Assembly (NCBI GenBank): GCA_014801985.1
Contig: JAAVDD010000045.1
Span: forward strand, 1-37,147
Length of the DNA: 37,147 nucleotides
Direction: 5' to 3'
Source: Bacteroides sp.
GTDB lineage: Bacteria > Bacteroidota > Bacteroidia > Bacteroidales > Muribaculaceae
Shown piece by piece: positions 8,568 through 16,958 of this stretch (within the stretch, counting starts at the first letter, position 1; every line of letters begins with the position of its first letter). The notes beneath the pieces are model-generated. The model had not been told where the DNA came from. It made no database searches and saw nothing but the letters and a program-made list of their open reading frames with translations. The position numbers were made by a program, and so were the translations under genes.

Positions 8568-10724
8568 TTAATCCTCATTCTGAGTAGCAGCATATTCCTT
8601 GAGAAGTTTCTCCTGCACATCGCCCGGAACGAGCTCATAGCTTGAGAAGTTCATGGTGAATCCGCTGCGTCCGCCGGTGATGGAGCTGAGGGAAGTGGAG
8701 TAGGAAGCCATTTCTTTCAGAGGCACCTTTGCATTGATTTTCTCCAGTCCGTGATCCGACTCCATACCCATGATGATTCCTCTGCGTCCCTGAAGGTCGC
8801 TCATCACGTCGCCCATAGAGTCGCTCGGAGTAAGCACCTCAACGTCGTAGATAGGTTCAAGAATCTTTGGATTAGCCTCGCGGAAAGCCTGGGAGAAGGC
8901 ATTACGCCCTGCAAGGCGGAATGAAATCTCATTTGAATCCACCGGATGCATCTTTCCGTCATATATCATGACGCGAACATCACGAGCGTAGGAACCAGTG
9001 AGCGGACCCTGTTCCATACGGTCCATGAGTCCCTTCACGATTGCCGGGATGAATCGAGCATCGATTGCACCGCCGACGATACAGTTGTAGACTATGAGCT
9101 TGCCGCCCCAGTCGAGAGGAATTTCCTGCTTGTCGCGAACATTTAGTTTGAATTCCTGATTACCGAACTTGTAGCTCTCAGGCTCAGGCATTCCTTCAGT
9201 GTAGGGCTCGATGATTAGATGCACCTCACCGAACTGACCGGAACCGCCCGACTGTTTCTTGTGACGATAATCGGCACGTGCGGCCTTGGTTATTGTTTCG
9301 CGATAAGGAATCTTCTGCTCCTCGAATATGATGGGAAGTTTCTCGTTGTTTTCGATTCTCCATTTGAGCGTGCGAAGGTGGAATTCACCTTGGCCTTTCA
9401 CCAGAGTCTGCTTCAGCTCCTTTGATTGTTCGATAACCCATGTCGGATCCTCCTCGTGCATACGGGTGAGAATGCCGGCGAGTTTTTCTGCATCGCTCTC
9501 GGTAACGGGACGAATTGCACGAGTGTATTTAGGAGCCGGATATTTGATGAAGTTGAACTGATAATCGCAACCTTTGCCATCAAGAGTATTTCCTGTGCGC
9601 ACATCCTTCAGTTTCACTGCAGCACCGATATCTCCTGCTTCGAGAGCATCAATTGGGGTGCGGAGCTGCCCGCATACGGTGAAAATCTGCTGGAGGCGTT
9701 CTTTGCCGCCGCGTGATACGTTATCGAGGTCGTCGCCGGCCTTCAGTGTGCCGCTCATAACCTTGAAATAGGAAACCTCACCGATGTGCGGCTCCACAGA
9801 AGTCTTGAAGAAGAATACCGAGAGGGGACCGTTAGCATCCGGTTTCACAGCTTCTCCAGTAATAGTTTCGGGAGCCGGCATATCGTCTACAAAAGGACAT
9901 ACGTTGCCGAGGAATTCCATAAGACGACGAACGCCCATATCTTTGGCTGCACTGACCACTACCACGGGGTAGATGTCGCAGTTGATAAGACCCTTACGGA
10001 TACCCAGACGAAGATCATCCTCCGTGAGAGGCTGGTCGTCGAAGAATTTCTCCATGAGAGATTCATCGTTTTCGGCTGCTGCCTCCATGAGTTTATGGTT
10101 CAGCTCGATGGCTTTCTCCATCTGGTCGGCGGGAATTTCAGATATAGTGGGTGTTCCTCCATCGGGTCCCCATTCATATTTCTTCATGAGAAGAACGTCG
10201 ATCATGGAATGGAAATTCGGACCGCTTTCAAGCGGATACTGAATCTGTACCACCTTATTTCCGAATGTATCCTTTAGCTGCTCGTAAACGTTCTCATAGT
10301 CGGCTTTCTCTCCGTCGATCTGGTTAAGGGCGAAGATAACAGGCTTTTGGAGTTTCTGAGTAGTGCGGAAGATATTCTGGGTTCCGACTTCCACGCCATA
10401 TTGGGAATCGACAAGAATAAGACCCATGTCGCATACGCCAAGCGCAGTATATGCATTCCCTACGAAGTCGTCAGCTCCGGGGCAGTCGATGATATTGAGT
10501 TTCTTTCCGTTGAATTCAGCGTTGAAGACTGTGGAGAATACAGAATAGCCATATTCCTTCTCCACGGGGAAATAGTCGGAAACAGTGTTGCCGGCATCAA
10601 CTGTGCCGCGACGTTTTATAACTCCACACTCGAAGATCATAGATTCTGCGAGTGTGGTTTTCCCCGAGCCCTTCGATCCTAAGAGGGCAATGTTTTTGAT
10701 TTCATTTGTCTTGTAAACCTTCAT
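8568..10724 (-). CDS. fusA2: EF-G paralog with altered GTPase motifs (EF-G2-like)
   Basis: 718 residues with the full EF-G domain order: G domain (1-~275), domain II, domain III and domains IV/V (GGSGQFGEVHLIIEP begins the domain IV region). The P-loop GSKGSGKTT is at 16-24. The G3 motif is DCPGADDF (80-87) where EF-G normally has DTPGHVDF, so the catalytic His is Ala84. G4 is NQID (134-137) instead of NKxD. The switch I segment EKEYGYSV replaces the usual ERxRGITI. This fits the Bacteroides EF-G2 group, reported (from memory, B. thetaiotaomicron BT2167) to translocate ribosomes without GTP hydrolysis and to matter under carbon limitation and in the gut. It is a single gene, divergent from hemW, with a terminator at 8500-8532. 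Confidence 0.88.
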   Translation of the reverse strand: MKVYKTNEIKNIALLGSKGSGKTTLAESMIFECGVIKRRGTVDAGNTVSDYFPVEKEYGYSVFSTVFNAEFNGKKLNIIDCPGADDFVGNAYTALGVCDMGLILVDSQYGVEVGTQNIFRTTQKLQKPVIFALNQIDGEKADYENVYEQLKDTFGNKVVQIQYPLESGPNFHSMIDVLLMKKYEWGPDGGTPTISEIPADQMEKAIELNHKLMEAAAENDESLMEKFFDDQPLTEDDLRLGIRKGLINCDIYPVVVVSAAKDMGVRRLMEFLGNVCPFVDDMPAPETITGEAVKPDANGPLSVFFFKTSVEPHIGEVSYFKVMSGTLKAGDDLDNVSRGGKERLQQIFTVCGQLRTPIDALEAGDIGAAVKLKDVRTGNTLDGKGCDYQFNFIKYPAPKYTRAIRPVTESDAEKLAGILTRMHEEDPTWVIEQSKELKQTLVKGQGEFHLRTLKWRIENNEKLPIIFEEQKIPYRETITKAARADYRHKKQSGGSGQFGEVHLIIEPYTEGMPEPESYKFGNQEFKLNVRDKQEIPLDWGGKLIVYNCIVGGAIDARFIPAIVKGLMDRMEQGPLTGSYARDVRVMIYDGKMHPVDSNEISFRLAGRNAFSQAFREANPKILEPIYDVEVLTPSDSMGDVMSDLQGRRGIIMGMESDHGLEKINAKVPLKEMASYSTSLSSITGGRSGFTMNFSSYELVPGDVQEKLLKEYAATQNED

Positions 10725-10853
10725 GCGGTAAAGATTTTAGATGGTTAACGTTCTGACCAATGCCTTCCTTATATTAAATAAGAATCGGCATCGAGATAAA
10801 TTATAAATTCAATGGGAAGAGAGGGAGTTTTTCTTAGACGTTGGAAAATTAAT

Positions 10854-10914
10854 AAAAAATCCGCATATATGTATAATATTATTATATGTTGTGTAACATA
10901 TTTGCGGAATTTTT
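10854..10914. promoter_or_regulatory. Large dyad between EF-G2-like gene and hemW
   Basis: An inverted repeat pairs 10854-10872 with 10896-10914 (17 of 19 positions). A second, overlapping dyad (ATATGTT 10884-10890, AACATAT 10895-10901) sits in its 3' half. The right arm covers the -33 box of the hemW promoter. It could be an operator or a bidirectional hairpin with a T-tract. Confidence 0.5.
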
Positions 10915-10932
10915 ATCATTTTGTTAATTTTG
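10901..10932 (+). promoter_or_regulatory. Promoter of hemW, probably leaderless mRNA
   Basis: TTTG (10901-10904), 20 bp, TAATTTTG (10925-10932): a textbook Bacteroidetes promoter. The -7 box ends 4 bp before the hemW ATG, so transcription should begin at or very near the start codon. Confidence 0.75.
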
Positions 10933-10936
10933 TGCT

Positions 10937-12133
10937 ATGAATTCGAGTAATGAAGAGAATTTCGGGGTTTATATTCATTTCCCCTTTTGTAAGCGCAAGT
11001 GTTATTATTGCGATTTTTATAGTGTTGGTTCCTCTTTTGCCGACTGGGAAAGTTTTGCTTCGGCTGTTGAACATGAATTTGCTTCACGGCATATCCCGGA
11101 GGATGCCGTGGTTTCTTTATATTTGGGTGGAGGGACCCCATCTCTTGCTCCAACGGAGTTGATAGGGCGTTTTAGGGCTATGATACGGAATAAGGTTGGG
11201 GAATTTACCATTGAGGTTAATCCTGACGATGTGACAGAAGTTAAGGCAAGAGGGTGGAAGGAAGCCGGTGTGAACCGTGTCAGTATGGGTGTTCAATCTC
11301 TCGATGATAGTGAACTTAAATTGATAGGTCGCCGTCATGATTCAGCTACTGCTCGAAGGGCATACACTATTTTGCGAAGATTTTTTACAAATATATCGCT
11401 TGATCTGATTTTCGGATTGCCTGGTCAAACTATGGAATCCTTTGGCACCACTTTGGATGGATTTTTAGAAATGCGCCCTGAGCATATTTCCGCTTACTCA
11501 CTAATGTATGAAGAGCGGACGGCGTTGACCCGGATGCGCGATTCAGGGAAAATTGACGAAATAGGTGAGGAGGATAGTGTGGAAATGTTTCGGTTATTGA
11601 GTCGTCGTCTTGGTGAAGCCGGATATGAACGCTATGAGATTTCTAATTACTCGTTATCCGGTTTCCATTCCCATCATAATTCTAATTATTGGAAAGGCAT
11701 CCCATACGTAGGATTGGGTCCGAGTGCACATAGCTATGATGGTCATGCAACACGAAGTTTCAATGCTCCGGATCTTTCTTTATATATAAAGGAGTGGAAT
11801 GGGGATGATAAGCATGTTTCTTGTATTACCAAAGAGAAAGGAGTAAAAATATCTTTAGCGACAGAGAAGCCTGCCGGAAAACTCATCGAGACAGAACATC
11901 TCTCCAATGATGAGCTTCGCGAGGAGATGGTGATGACTCGCCTCCGAATGGCAGAAGGTCTTAATCTTTCCGAATACCGTGGGCGTTTTGGTGACTCTGC
12001 ATATAGGCTGCTTCTCCGGCAGGCAGAGAGATACATACGCTCCGGAGCTCTTTATCATCCTGTTTCCGAAACATTGGCTCTCACAGAAGAGGGGGTGATG
12101 ATTTCTGATGAAGTAATGGCCTCCCTTTTCTGA
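10937..12133 (+). CDS. hemW: Radical SAM heme chaperone HemW
   Basis: 398 residues. HemW proteins bind heme and a 4Fe-4S cluster and deliver heme to target enzymes; they are often mislabelled oxygen-independent coproporphyrinogen oxidase. The radical SAM Cys triad is C18, C22 and C25 (FPFCKRKCYYCDF). LYLGGGTPS is the SAM-binding glycine motif, and HNSNYW in the C-terminal half is the HNxxYW motif that separates HemW from true HemN. No other start lies between the ATG at 10937 and the cluster motif. The promoter leaves almost no leader. A terminator follows at 12221-12258. Confidence 0.93.
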   Translation: MNSSNEENFGVYIHFPFCKRKCYYCDFYSVGSSFADWESFASAVEHEFASRHIPEDAVVSLYLGGGTPSLAPTELIGRFRAMIRNKVGEFTIEVNPDDVTEVKARGWKEAGVNRVSMGVQSLDDSELKLIGRRHDSATARRAYTILRRFFTNISLDLIFGLPGQTMESFGTTLDGFLEMRPEHISAYSLMYEERTALTRMRDSGKIDEIGEEDSVEMFRLLSRRLGEAGYERYEISNYSLSGFHSHHNSNYWKGIPYVGLGPSAHSYDGHATRSFNAPDLSLYIKEWNGDDKHVSCITKEKGVKISLATEKPAGKLIETEHLSNDELREEMVMTRLRMAEGLNLSEYRGRFGDSAYRLLLRQAERYIRSGALYHPVSETLALTEEGVMISDEVMASLF

Positions 12134-12220
12134 TCAGGCCCCTTAAAGAGTATCGTTATGCGATGCGCACGAAGTAATCAGACTATATTTGATAAAGGGT
12201 GAATATTATTTTTAAATCAT

Positions 12221-12258
12221 TTCATTCCCGATTATAGCGGGAAAGTGAAAATTTTTTT
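12221..12258 (+). terminator. Terminator after hemW, abutting the dapF promoter
   Basis: The stem 12225-12230 with 12238-12243, extended by 12221-12224 with 12246-12249 across a 2-nt bulge, is followed by seven T (12252-12258). The T-tract ends 2 bp before the dapF -7 box. Confidence 0.7.
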
Positions 12259-12259
12259 G

Positions 12260-12267
12260 TAACTTTG
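12260..12267 (+). promoter_or_regulatory. -7 element for dapF
   Basis: TAACTTTG is a perfect -7 box and is preceded by a T-run. No TTTG lies 20 bp upstream. A second TAACTTTG at 12314-12321 could give an alternative start. The leader to 12380 contains an ACTCC-GAAA-GGAGT hairpin (12290-12303) and a 7-bp GTCAGTA/TACTGAC stem (12328-12334 with 12350-12356). Confidence 0.5.
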
Positions 12268-12380
12268 CAGCGGTAAAAAAGATTTGCACACTCCGAAAGG
12301 AGTATGATTTCCATAACTTTGCTGAATGTCAGTATCCTAAGAAGAAATCTACTGACCATAGGCTTTCTAATATTAACTAT

Positions 12381-13271
12381 ATGGAATCACGAAAGAATAT
12401 CCCATTCACCAAGATGCATGGTGCGGGCAACGATTATATTTATATTGACGCCTTGACAGAGGTGCCCGATAATCTACCCCTTCTATCTCAAAACATCAGC
12501 GACCGACATTTTGGTATTGGCAGTGATGGCCTTGTGGTTATCCTTCCCTCTGATAAAGCTGATTTCCGTATGCGTATGTTCAACGCCGACGGAAGTGAGG
12601 CGGAGATGTGTGGCAATGCCTCCAGATGTATTGGAAAATATGTCTACGACAAGCATCTTACAGATAAAACAGAGGTGACTCTGGAAACCCTTGCAGGCAT
12701 CAAGCATCTTCATCTTGAGGTGCGTGAGGGAAAAGTAGAGGAGGTGACGGTAGATATGGGTGTACCTGAACTCGTTCCTGAGCTTATTCCTGTAATCAGC
12801 TCATCCAAAGAAGCTAAGATTTCTGAAAAAGAGATCATCAACGGTATCGAATATAAAATCACCGCTGTCGGCATGGGGAACCCCCATGCCGTTGTTTTTA
12901 TGCCGGCGCTTTTCGACCGTTTGGTGCTTCAGGAGGGTCCAAAAATGGAGGTGGCTGAAATATTCCCCAATAGGGCGAATATCGAGTTTATAAAGGTGAT
13001 CGACCGACGTCATATTCAAATGCGTGTATGGGAAAGAGGATCAGGTGAGACTCTCGCCTGCGGCACAGGTGCTTGCGCAGCGGTAGTGGCCGGGGTGCTT
13101 AATGATTTGACCGATCGTGAGGTGCACGTCTCCCTTCCGGGAGGGACACTGAAAATCCGGTGGGATGAAACCACCAATCATGTTTTTCTTACCGGACCGG
13201 CTGAATTTATCGCTGATGGTGTCTTTTATCCTCTCCAACCTGTGGAGGAATATGATGTGGATGCAGAGTAG
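12381..13271 (+). CDS. dapF: Diaminopimelate epimerase
   Basis: Converts LL- to meso-diaminopimelate for lysine and peptidoglycan. At 296 residues it is slightly longer than the ~275 of E. coli. Both catalytic cysteines are present: C77 in EMCGNASR and C227 in ETLACGTGACA. The substrate-binding KMHGAGNDYI is at 11-20. The ATG at 12381 sits directly before MESRKNIPFTKMHG, and no closer upstream start is needed. dapL follows 23 bp downstream, and the product of DapL is the substrate of DapF, so the two genes form a functional operon. Confidence 0.96.
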   Translation: MESRKNIPFTKMHGAGNDYIYIDALTEVPDNLPLLSQNISDRHFGIGSDGLVVILPSDKADFRMRMFNADGSEAEMCGNASRCIGKYVYDKHLTDKTEVTLETLAGIKHLHLEVREGKVEEVTVDMGVPELVPELIPVISSSKEAKISEKEIINGIEYKITAVGMGNPHAVVFMPALFDRLVLQEGPKMEVAEIFPNRANIEFIKVIDRRHIQMRVWERGSGETLACGTGACAAVVAGVLNDLTDREVHVSLPGGTLKIRWDETTNHVFLTGPAEFIADGVFYPLQPVEEYDVDAE

Positions 13272-13294
13272 AAATATAGAAAAAGAGTAATAAA

Positions 13295-14629
13295 GTGTAT
13301 ATTAACGAAAATTTCATAAAACTTCCTCAGTCGTATCTCTTCTCGACGGTAGCTTCCAAACTTAAGGAATATCGTGCTGCTCATCCTGATGCGGAACTCA
13401 TCAGAATGGATATAGGCGATGTCACTCTGCCTATTGCCTCTTGTGTGACGGAAGCTATGCATCGTGCGGTGGATGATATGTCAAAATCAGACACTTTCCA
13501 TGGCTACGGTCCGGAACAGGGATACCCATTTCTCCGCGAGGCTATAGCCAAGACTGATTATCAGGAACGTGGCATAGATATCACTGCCGATGATATCTTC
13601 ATAAGCGATGGAGCTAAAAGTGACCTCGGAAACTTAGGAAATATATACTCACAGAAGAGCATAATAGGAGTGGCCGATCCGGGTTATCCTGTATATGTTG
13701 ATTCAAGCGTGATGGATGGAAGAGGAGGAGAGCTGCTTGGTGATGGTCGTTGGAGCCGCATCCTCTACATGGACTGCAAACCTGAAAACGGTTTCAAACC
13801 GGGGGTGCCGAAACAGAGTGTGGATGTCTTGTTCCTATGTTCTCCTTGTAACCCTACAGGAACTGTGTTCACTCGCGATGAACTAAAGGAATGGGTGGAT
13901 TATGCACGCCGCAACCGCTCTCTTATTATCTTCGATTCCGCCTATGAAGCATTTGTGACTGATCCTGATGTCCCTCGTTCCATATATGAAATTGAGGGCG
14001 CGAAAGAAGTCGCCATTGAGATACGTAGCTTCTCTAAGACTGCCGGATTCACCGGATTGCGCTGTGGCTATACTGTGGTGCCTGCTGAATTAAAAGGAAC
14101 AGACCGCGAAGGAAATGAATATCCCTTGCGTCAACTTTGGAATCGCCGTCAATCCACCAAATTCAATGGTGCCTCCTATATCATCCAGCGTGGTGCCGAG
14201 GCTCTATACACTCCCGAAGGTAGAGAGGCGATAAAGAAAAATATAGATACTTATCTCTCAAATGCACGCTATATCCGTCAAGCGATGGAGAAAGCAGGTT
14301 TTGAGGTTTATGGTGGAGAAAATTCCCCATACGTATGGATGCGTCTTCCCGAAGAAAACGATTCTTGGGCACTATTCGAACGATTGCTAAGTGAGGCTCA
14401 GGTTTCATCGACTCCCGGCATAGGATTCGGTGAATGTGGAGCCGGCTTTATTCGTCTAACAGGATTCAATACTCCTGAAAATACCAGGAAAGCTATGGAT
14501 CGCATTTCAAAAATGAATCTTAAGCGGGAGAATGGTGCGGAGGATGATTTCAGTAGTCTGAACGATGTAAAGGCTATAAAGGCCATTGATGAACTCGATA
14601 AGCTGACTGAAAGTCTGGGAATAAAGTAG
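13295..14629 (+). CDS. dapL: LL-diaminopimelate aminotransferase
   Basis: PLP enzyme making LL-diaminopimelate directly from tetrahydrodipicolinate, bypassing succinylated or acetylated intermediates. The start is a GTG at 13295: the next residues YINENFIKLPQSYLFS align with the conserved DapL N-terminus. The PLP lysine is K248 in SFSKTAGFTGLR; CNPTGTVF (185-192) and DPGYPVY (128-134) are also conserved. At 444 residues it exceeds the usual ~410 by about 30 C-terminal residues, a charged helical-looking tail (KAIKAIDELDKLTESLG). glnN follows 54 bp downstream with no obvious separate promoter. Confidence 0.94.
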   Translation: MYINENFIKLPQSYLFSTVASKLKEYRAAHPDAELIRMDIGDVTLPIASCVTEAMHRAVDDMSKSDTFHGYGPEQGYPFLREAIAKTDYQERGIDITADDIFISDGAKSDLGNLGNIYSQKSIIGVADPGYPVYVDSSVMDGRGGELLGDGRWSRILYMDCKPENGFKPGVPKQSVDVLFLCSPCNPTGTVFTRDELKEWVDYARRNRSLIIFDSAYEAFVTDPDVPRSIYEIEGAKEVAIEIRSFSKTAGFTGLRCGYTVVPAELKGTDREGNEYPLRQLWNRRQSTKFNGASYIIQRGAEALYTPEGREAIKKNIDTYLSNARYIRQAMEKAGFEVYGGENSPYVWMRLPEENDSWALFERLLSEAQVSSTPGIGFGECGAGFIRLTGFNTPENTRKAMDRISKMNLKRENGAEDDFSSLNDVKAIKAIDELDKLTESLGIK

Positions 14630-14649
14630 TTTGAGAAAATTTTAAAAAA

Positions 14650-14663
14650 GCCCGAAGCCGGGC
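14650..14663 (-). other. GC-rich hairpin in the dapL-glnN gap, oriented as a minus-strand terminator
   Basis: GCCCG (14650-14654), loop AAGC, CGGGC (14659-14663). Six A precede it on the + strand and only A-rich sequence follows, so it reads as a terminator (stem plus U-run) only for leftward transcription. On the dapL-glnN transcript it is simply a stable hairpin. Confidence 0.55.
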
Positions 14664-14683
14664 GAAAACTAAAATATAAGATT

Positions 14684-16873
14684 ATGTCAAAATTAAGATT
14701 CAAAAGCGTGGAGGAGGCTTCCAACCGCAAAGCTGTGAAAGTGGAGCTTCCCGAAGAGAGAGTGGACAAGTACTATGGTAAGCAGGTGTTCAATCGTCAG
14801 AAGATGTTCGAATACCTTCCCAAAGAGACCTACGATGCTCTCGTGAAGGCTATCGACAACCGTGAGCCGATCTCGCGCGAGACAGCCGATAGTGTTGCCG
14901 CCGGAATGAAACGCTGGGCACTCGATTGTGGCGTGCGCCATTACACCCACTGGTTCCATCCCCTCACCGGAAGCACGGCTGAGAAGCACGATGCATTCAT
15001 CGAGCATGATGGCAAGGGCGGTGTGATCGAGAAATTCTCCGGTAAGCTCCTCGTGCAGCAGGAACCTGATGCTTCCAGCTTCCCGAACGGCGGTATCCGT
15101 AACACCTTCGAGGCACGCGGTTACTCTGCCTGGGATATCTCCTCTCCGGCTTTCATCCTCGACAATACCCTGTGTATTCCTACAGTATTCATATCTTATA
15201 CCGGCGAGAGCCTTGACTATAAGACACCTCTTCTCCGTTCACTCAACAGTGTGGATAAGGCAGCGACACGTGTGGCTCGCTATTTCGACGACAATGTGAA
15301 GCACGTCATCTGTAACCTTGGCTGGGAACAGGAATATTTTCTTATCGACGAAGCCCTTTATGCGGCACGTCCCGATCTCGTGATGACCGGTCGTACACTC
15401 ATGGGTCATGAGTCGGCAAAGAACCAGCAGCTTGAAGACCATTACTTCGGCTCCATTCCCAAGCGTGTGGAGGCATTCATGCTTGATCTCGAATATGAAT
15501 GTCATAAACTCGGCATACCCGCAAAGACACGTCATAATGAGGTTGCCCCCAACCAGTTTGAGGTGGCTCCTATCTATGAGGAATGTAACCTTGCAAACGA
15601 CCATAACCTTCTGCTGATGTCTGTCATGGAGGAAGTGGCACGCCGTCATAACTTCCGCGTGCTTCTCCACGAGAAACCCTTTGCCGGTATCAACGGTAGT
15701 GGCAAGCATAATAACTGGTCGCTTGGTACAGACACCGGATCGCTTCTGTTCGCTCCCGGTAAGACTGCACTCGACAATCTTCGTTTCATCGCTTTCGTGG
15801 CAAATGTGATGGCTGCCGTGCATAAATACAACGGTCTTCTCAAAGCCTCCATCATCAATGCTACCAATGCCCATCGTCTTGGTGCGAATGAGGCTCCTCC
15901 GGCAATTATCTCCATGTTCCTCGGCACACAGCTTTCCAATATCTTGGATAAGATAGAGAACAATGAGATTGATGAGAACATCATTCTTGAAGGGAAAGAG
16001 GGTCTGAGCCTCGATGTGGCACAGATTCCGGAATTGATGATTGATAACACCGACCGTAATCGCACATCTCCCTTCGCATTCACCGGAAACCGATTTGAAT
16101 ATCGTGCCGTAGGTTCTTCCGCCAACTGTGCTTCCGCACTCATCGCCCTCAATGCAGCAATGGCCGAACAGCTCAATGAATTTGCAGATGCTGTTGATGC
16201 ACGCGTGGAGAAAGGTGAGAAGTTGGAGAAGGCAATCCTCAAAGAGGTTAAGAAGCTTGTTAAAGCACATCGCGCAATTCAGTTTGACGGTAACGGCTAC
16301 TCGGATGAATGGAAAGAGGAGGCTGCCCGTCGCGGTCTTGACACCGAGACTTCCGCACCCGTCATGTATGATATCTATCTGCATCCTGAGAATGTCGAGA
16401 TGTTCGAGAAAACCGGCGTGATGACCCGTAAGGAGCTTGCAGCTCGTAATGAGGTGAAATGGGAGATGTACACCAAGAAGATTCAGATTGAGAGCCGTGT
16501 ACTCGGTGACCTCGCCATCAACCATGTGATTCCCGCTGCAGTGCGTTATCAGTCGCTGCTGCTCGACAATGTATATAAGATCAAGGAACTTTTCTCTGCC
16601 GACAAGTCGGAGCGAATCGCTTCTCAGAATCTTGCCACTATCGAGGCTATCTCCGAGCATATCTCGGCGGTGAAGAGCGGGGTGGATGCTATGGTGGATG
16701 CGCGTAGAAGTGCTAACAAGATTACCTCCGAGCGTGAAAAGGCTATCGCCTATCATGACACCGTGGCTCCCAAGATGGAGGAGATCCGCTATCACATCGA
16801 TAAGCTTGAGCTGATGGTGGATAACGAAATCTGGACCCTACCTAAATATCGCGAGATGCTATTTATCCGATAA
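14684..16873 (+). CDS. glnN: Glutamine synthetase type III
   Basis: Makes glutamine from glutamate, ammonia and ATP. The 729-residue length and the N-terminal region (LPEERVDKYYGKQVFNRQKM) are those of GSIII, the form typical of Bacteroidetes and cyanobacteria. Conserved blocks include GWEQEYFLID (ligand Glu residues), TRHNEVAPNQFEVAP, the GINGSGKHNNWSLGT segment with its catalytic His, and SPFAFTGNRFEYRAVGS. The C-terminal ~120 residues are a long helical extension specific to GSIII. It probably shares a transcript with dapL and ends at a perfect bidirectional terminator. Confidence 0.96.
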   Translation: MSKLRFKSVEEASNRKAVKVELPEERVDKYYGKQVFNRQKMFEYLPKETYDALVKAIDNREPISRETADSVAAGMKRWALDCGVRHYTHWFHPLTGSTAEKHDAFIEHDGKGGVIEKFSGKLLVQQEPDASSFPNGGIRNTFEARGYSAWDISSPAFILDNTLCIPTVFISYTGESLDYKTPLLRSLNSVDKAATRVARYFDDNVKHVICNLGWEQEYFLIDEALYAARPDLVMTGRTLMGHESAKNQQLEDHYFGSIPKRVEAFMLDLEYECHKLGIPAKTRHNEVAPNQFEVAPIYEECNLANDHNLLLMSVMEEVARRHNFRVLLHEKPFAGINGSGKHNNWSLGTDTGSLLFAPGKTALDNLRFIAFVANVMAAVHKYNGLLKASIINATNAHRLGANEAPPAIISMFLGTQLSNILDKIENNEIDENIILEGKEGLSLDVAQIPELMIDNTDRNRTSPFAFTGNRFEYRAVGSSANCASALIALNAAMAEQLNEFADAVDARVEKGEKLEKAILKEVKKLVKAHRAIQFDGNGYSDEWKEEAARRGLDTETSAPVMYDIYLHPENVEMFEKTGVMTRKELAARNEVKWEMYTKKIQIESRVLGDLAINHVIPAAVRYQSLLLDNVYKIKELFSADKSERIASQNLATIEAISEHISAVKSGVDAMVDARRSANKITSEREKAIAYHDTVAPKMEEIRYHIDKLELMVDNEIWTLPKYREMLFIR

Positions 16874-16892
16874 TCATAGCAGTATGACCTAT

Positions 16893-16936
16893 AAAATTAA
16901 GGGGATTAAGACCGAAGTCTTAATCCCCTTAATTTT
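16893..16936. terminator. Bidirectional terminator between glnN and dedA
   Basis: A perfect 20-bp stem (16893-16912 with 16917-16936) with a CGAA loop and AAAATT/AATTTT outer ends. Confidence 0.9.
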
Positions 16937-16958
16937 ACTTATATTGCGATTTATTGTA

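Noticed and set aside
15239-16795. 518-codon open frame on the minus strand inside glnN
   Set aside because: It is exactly antisense to a certain glutamine synthetase gene, resembles no family (rich in His, Cys, Leu), and has no promoter. Long antisense frames follow from the codon bias of the true gene.
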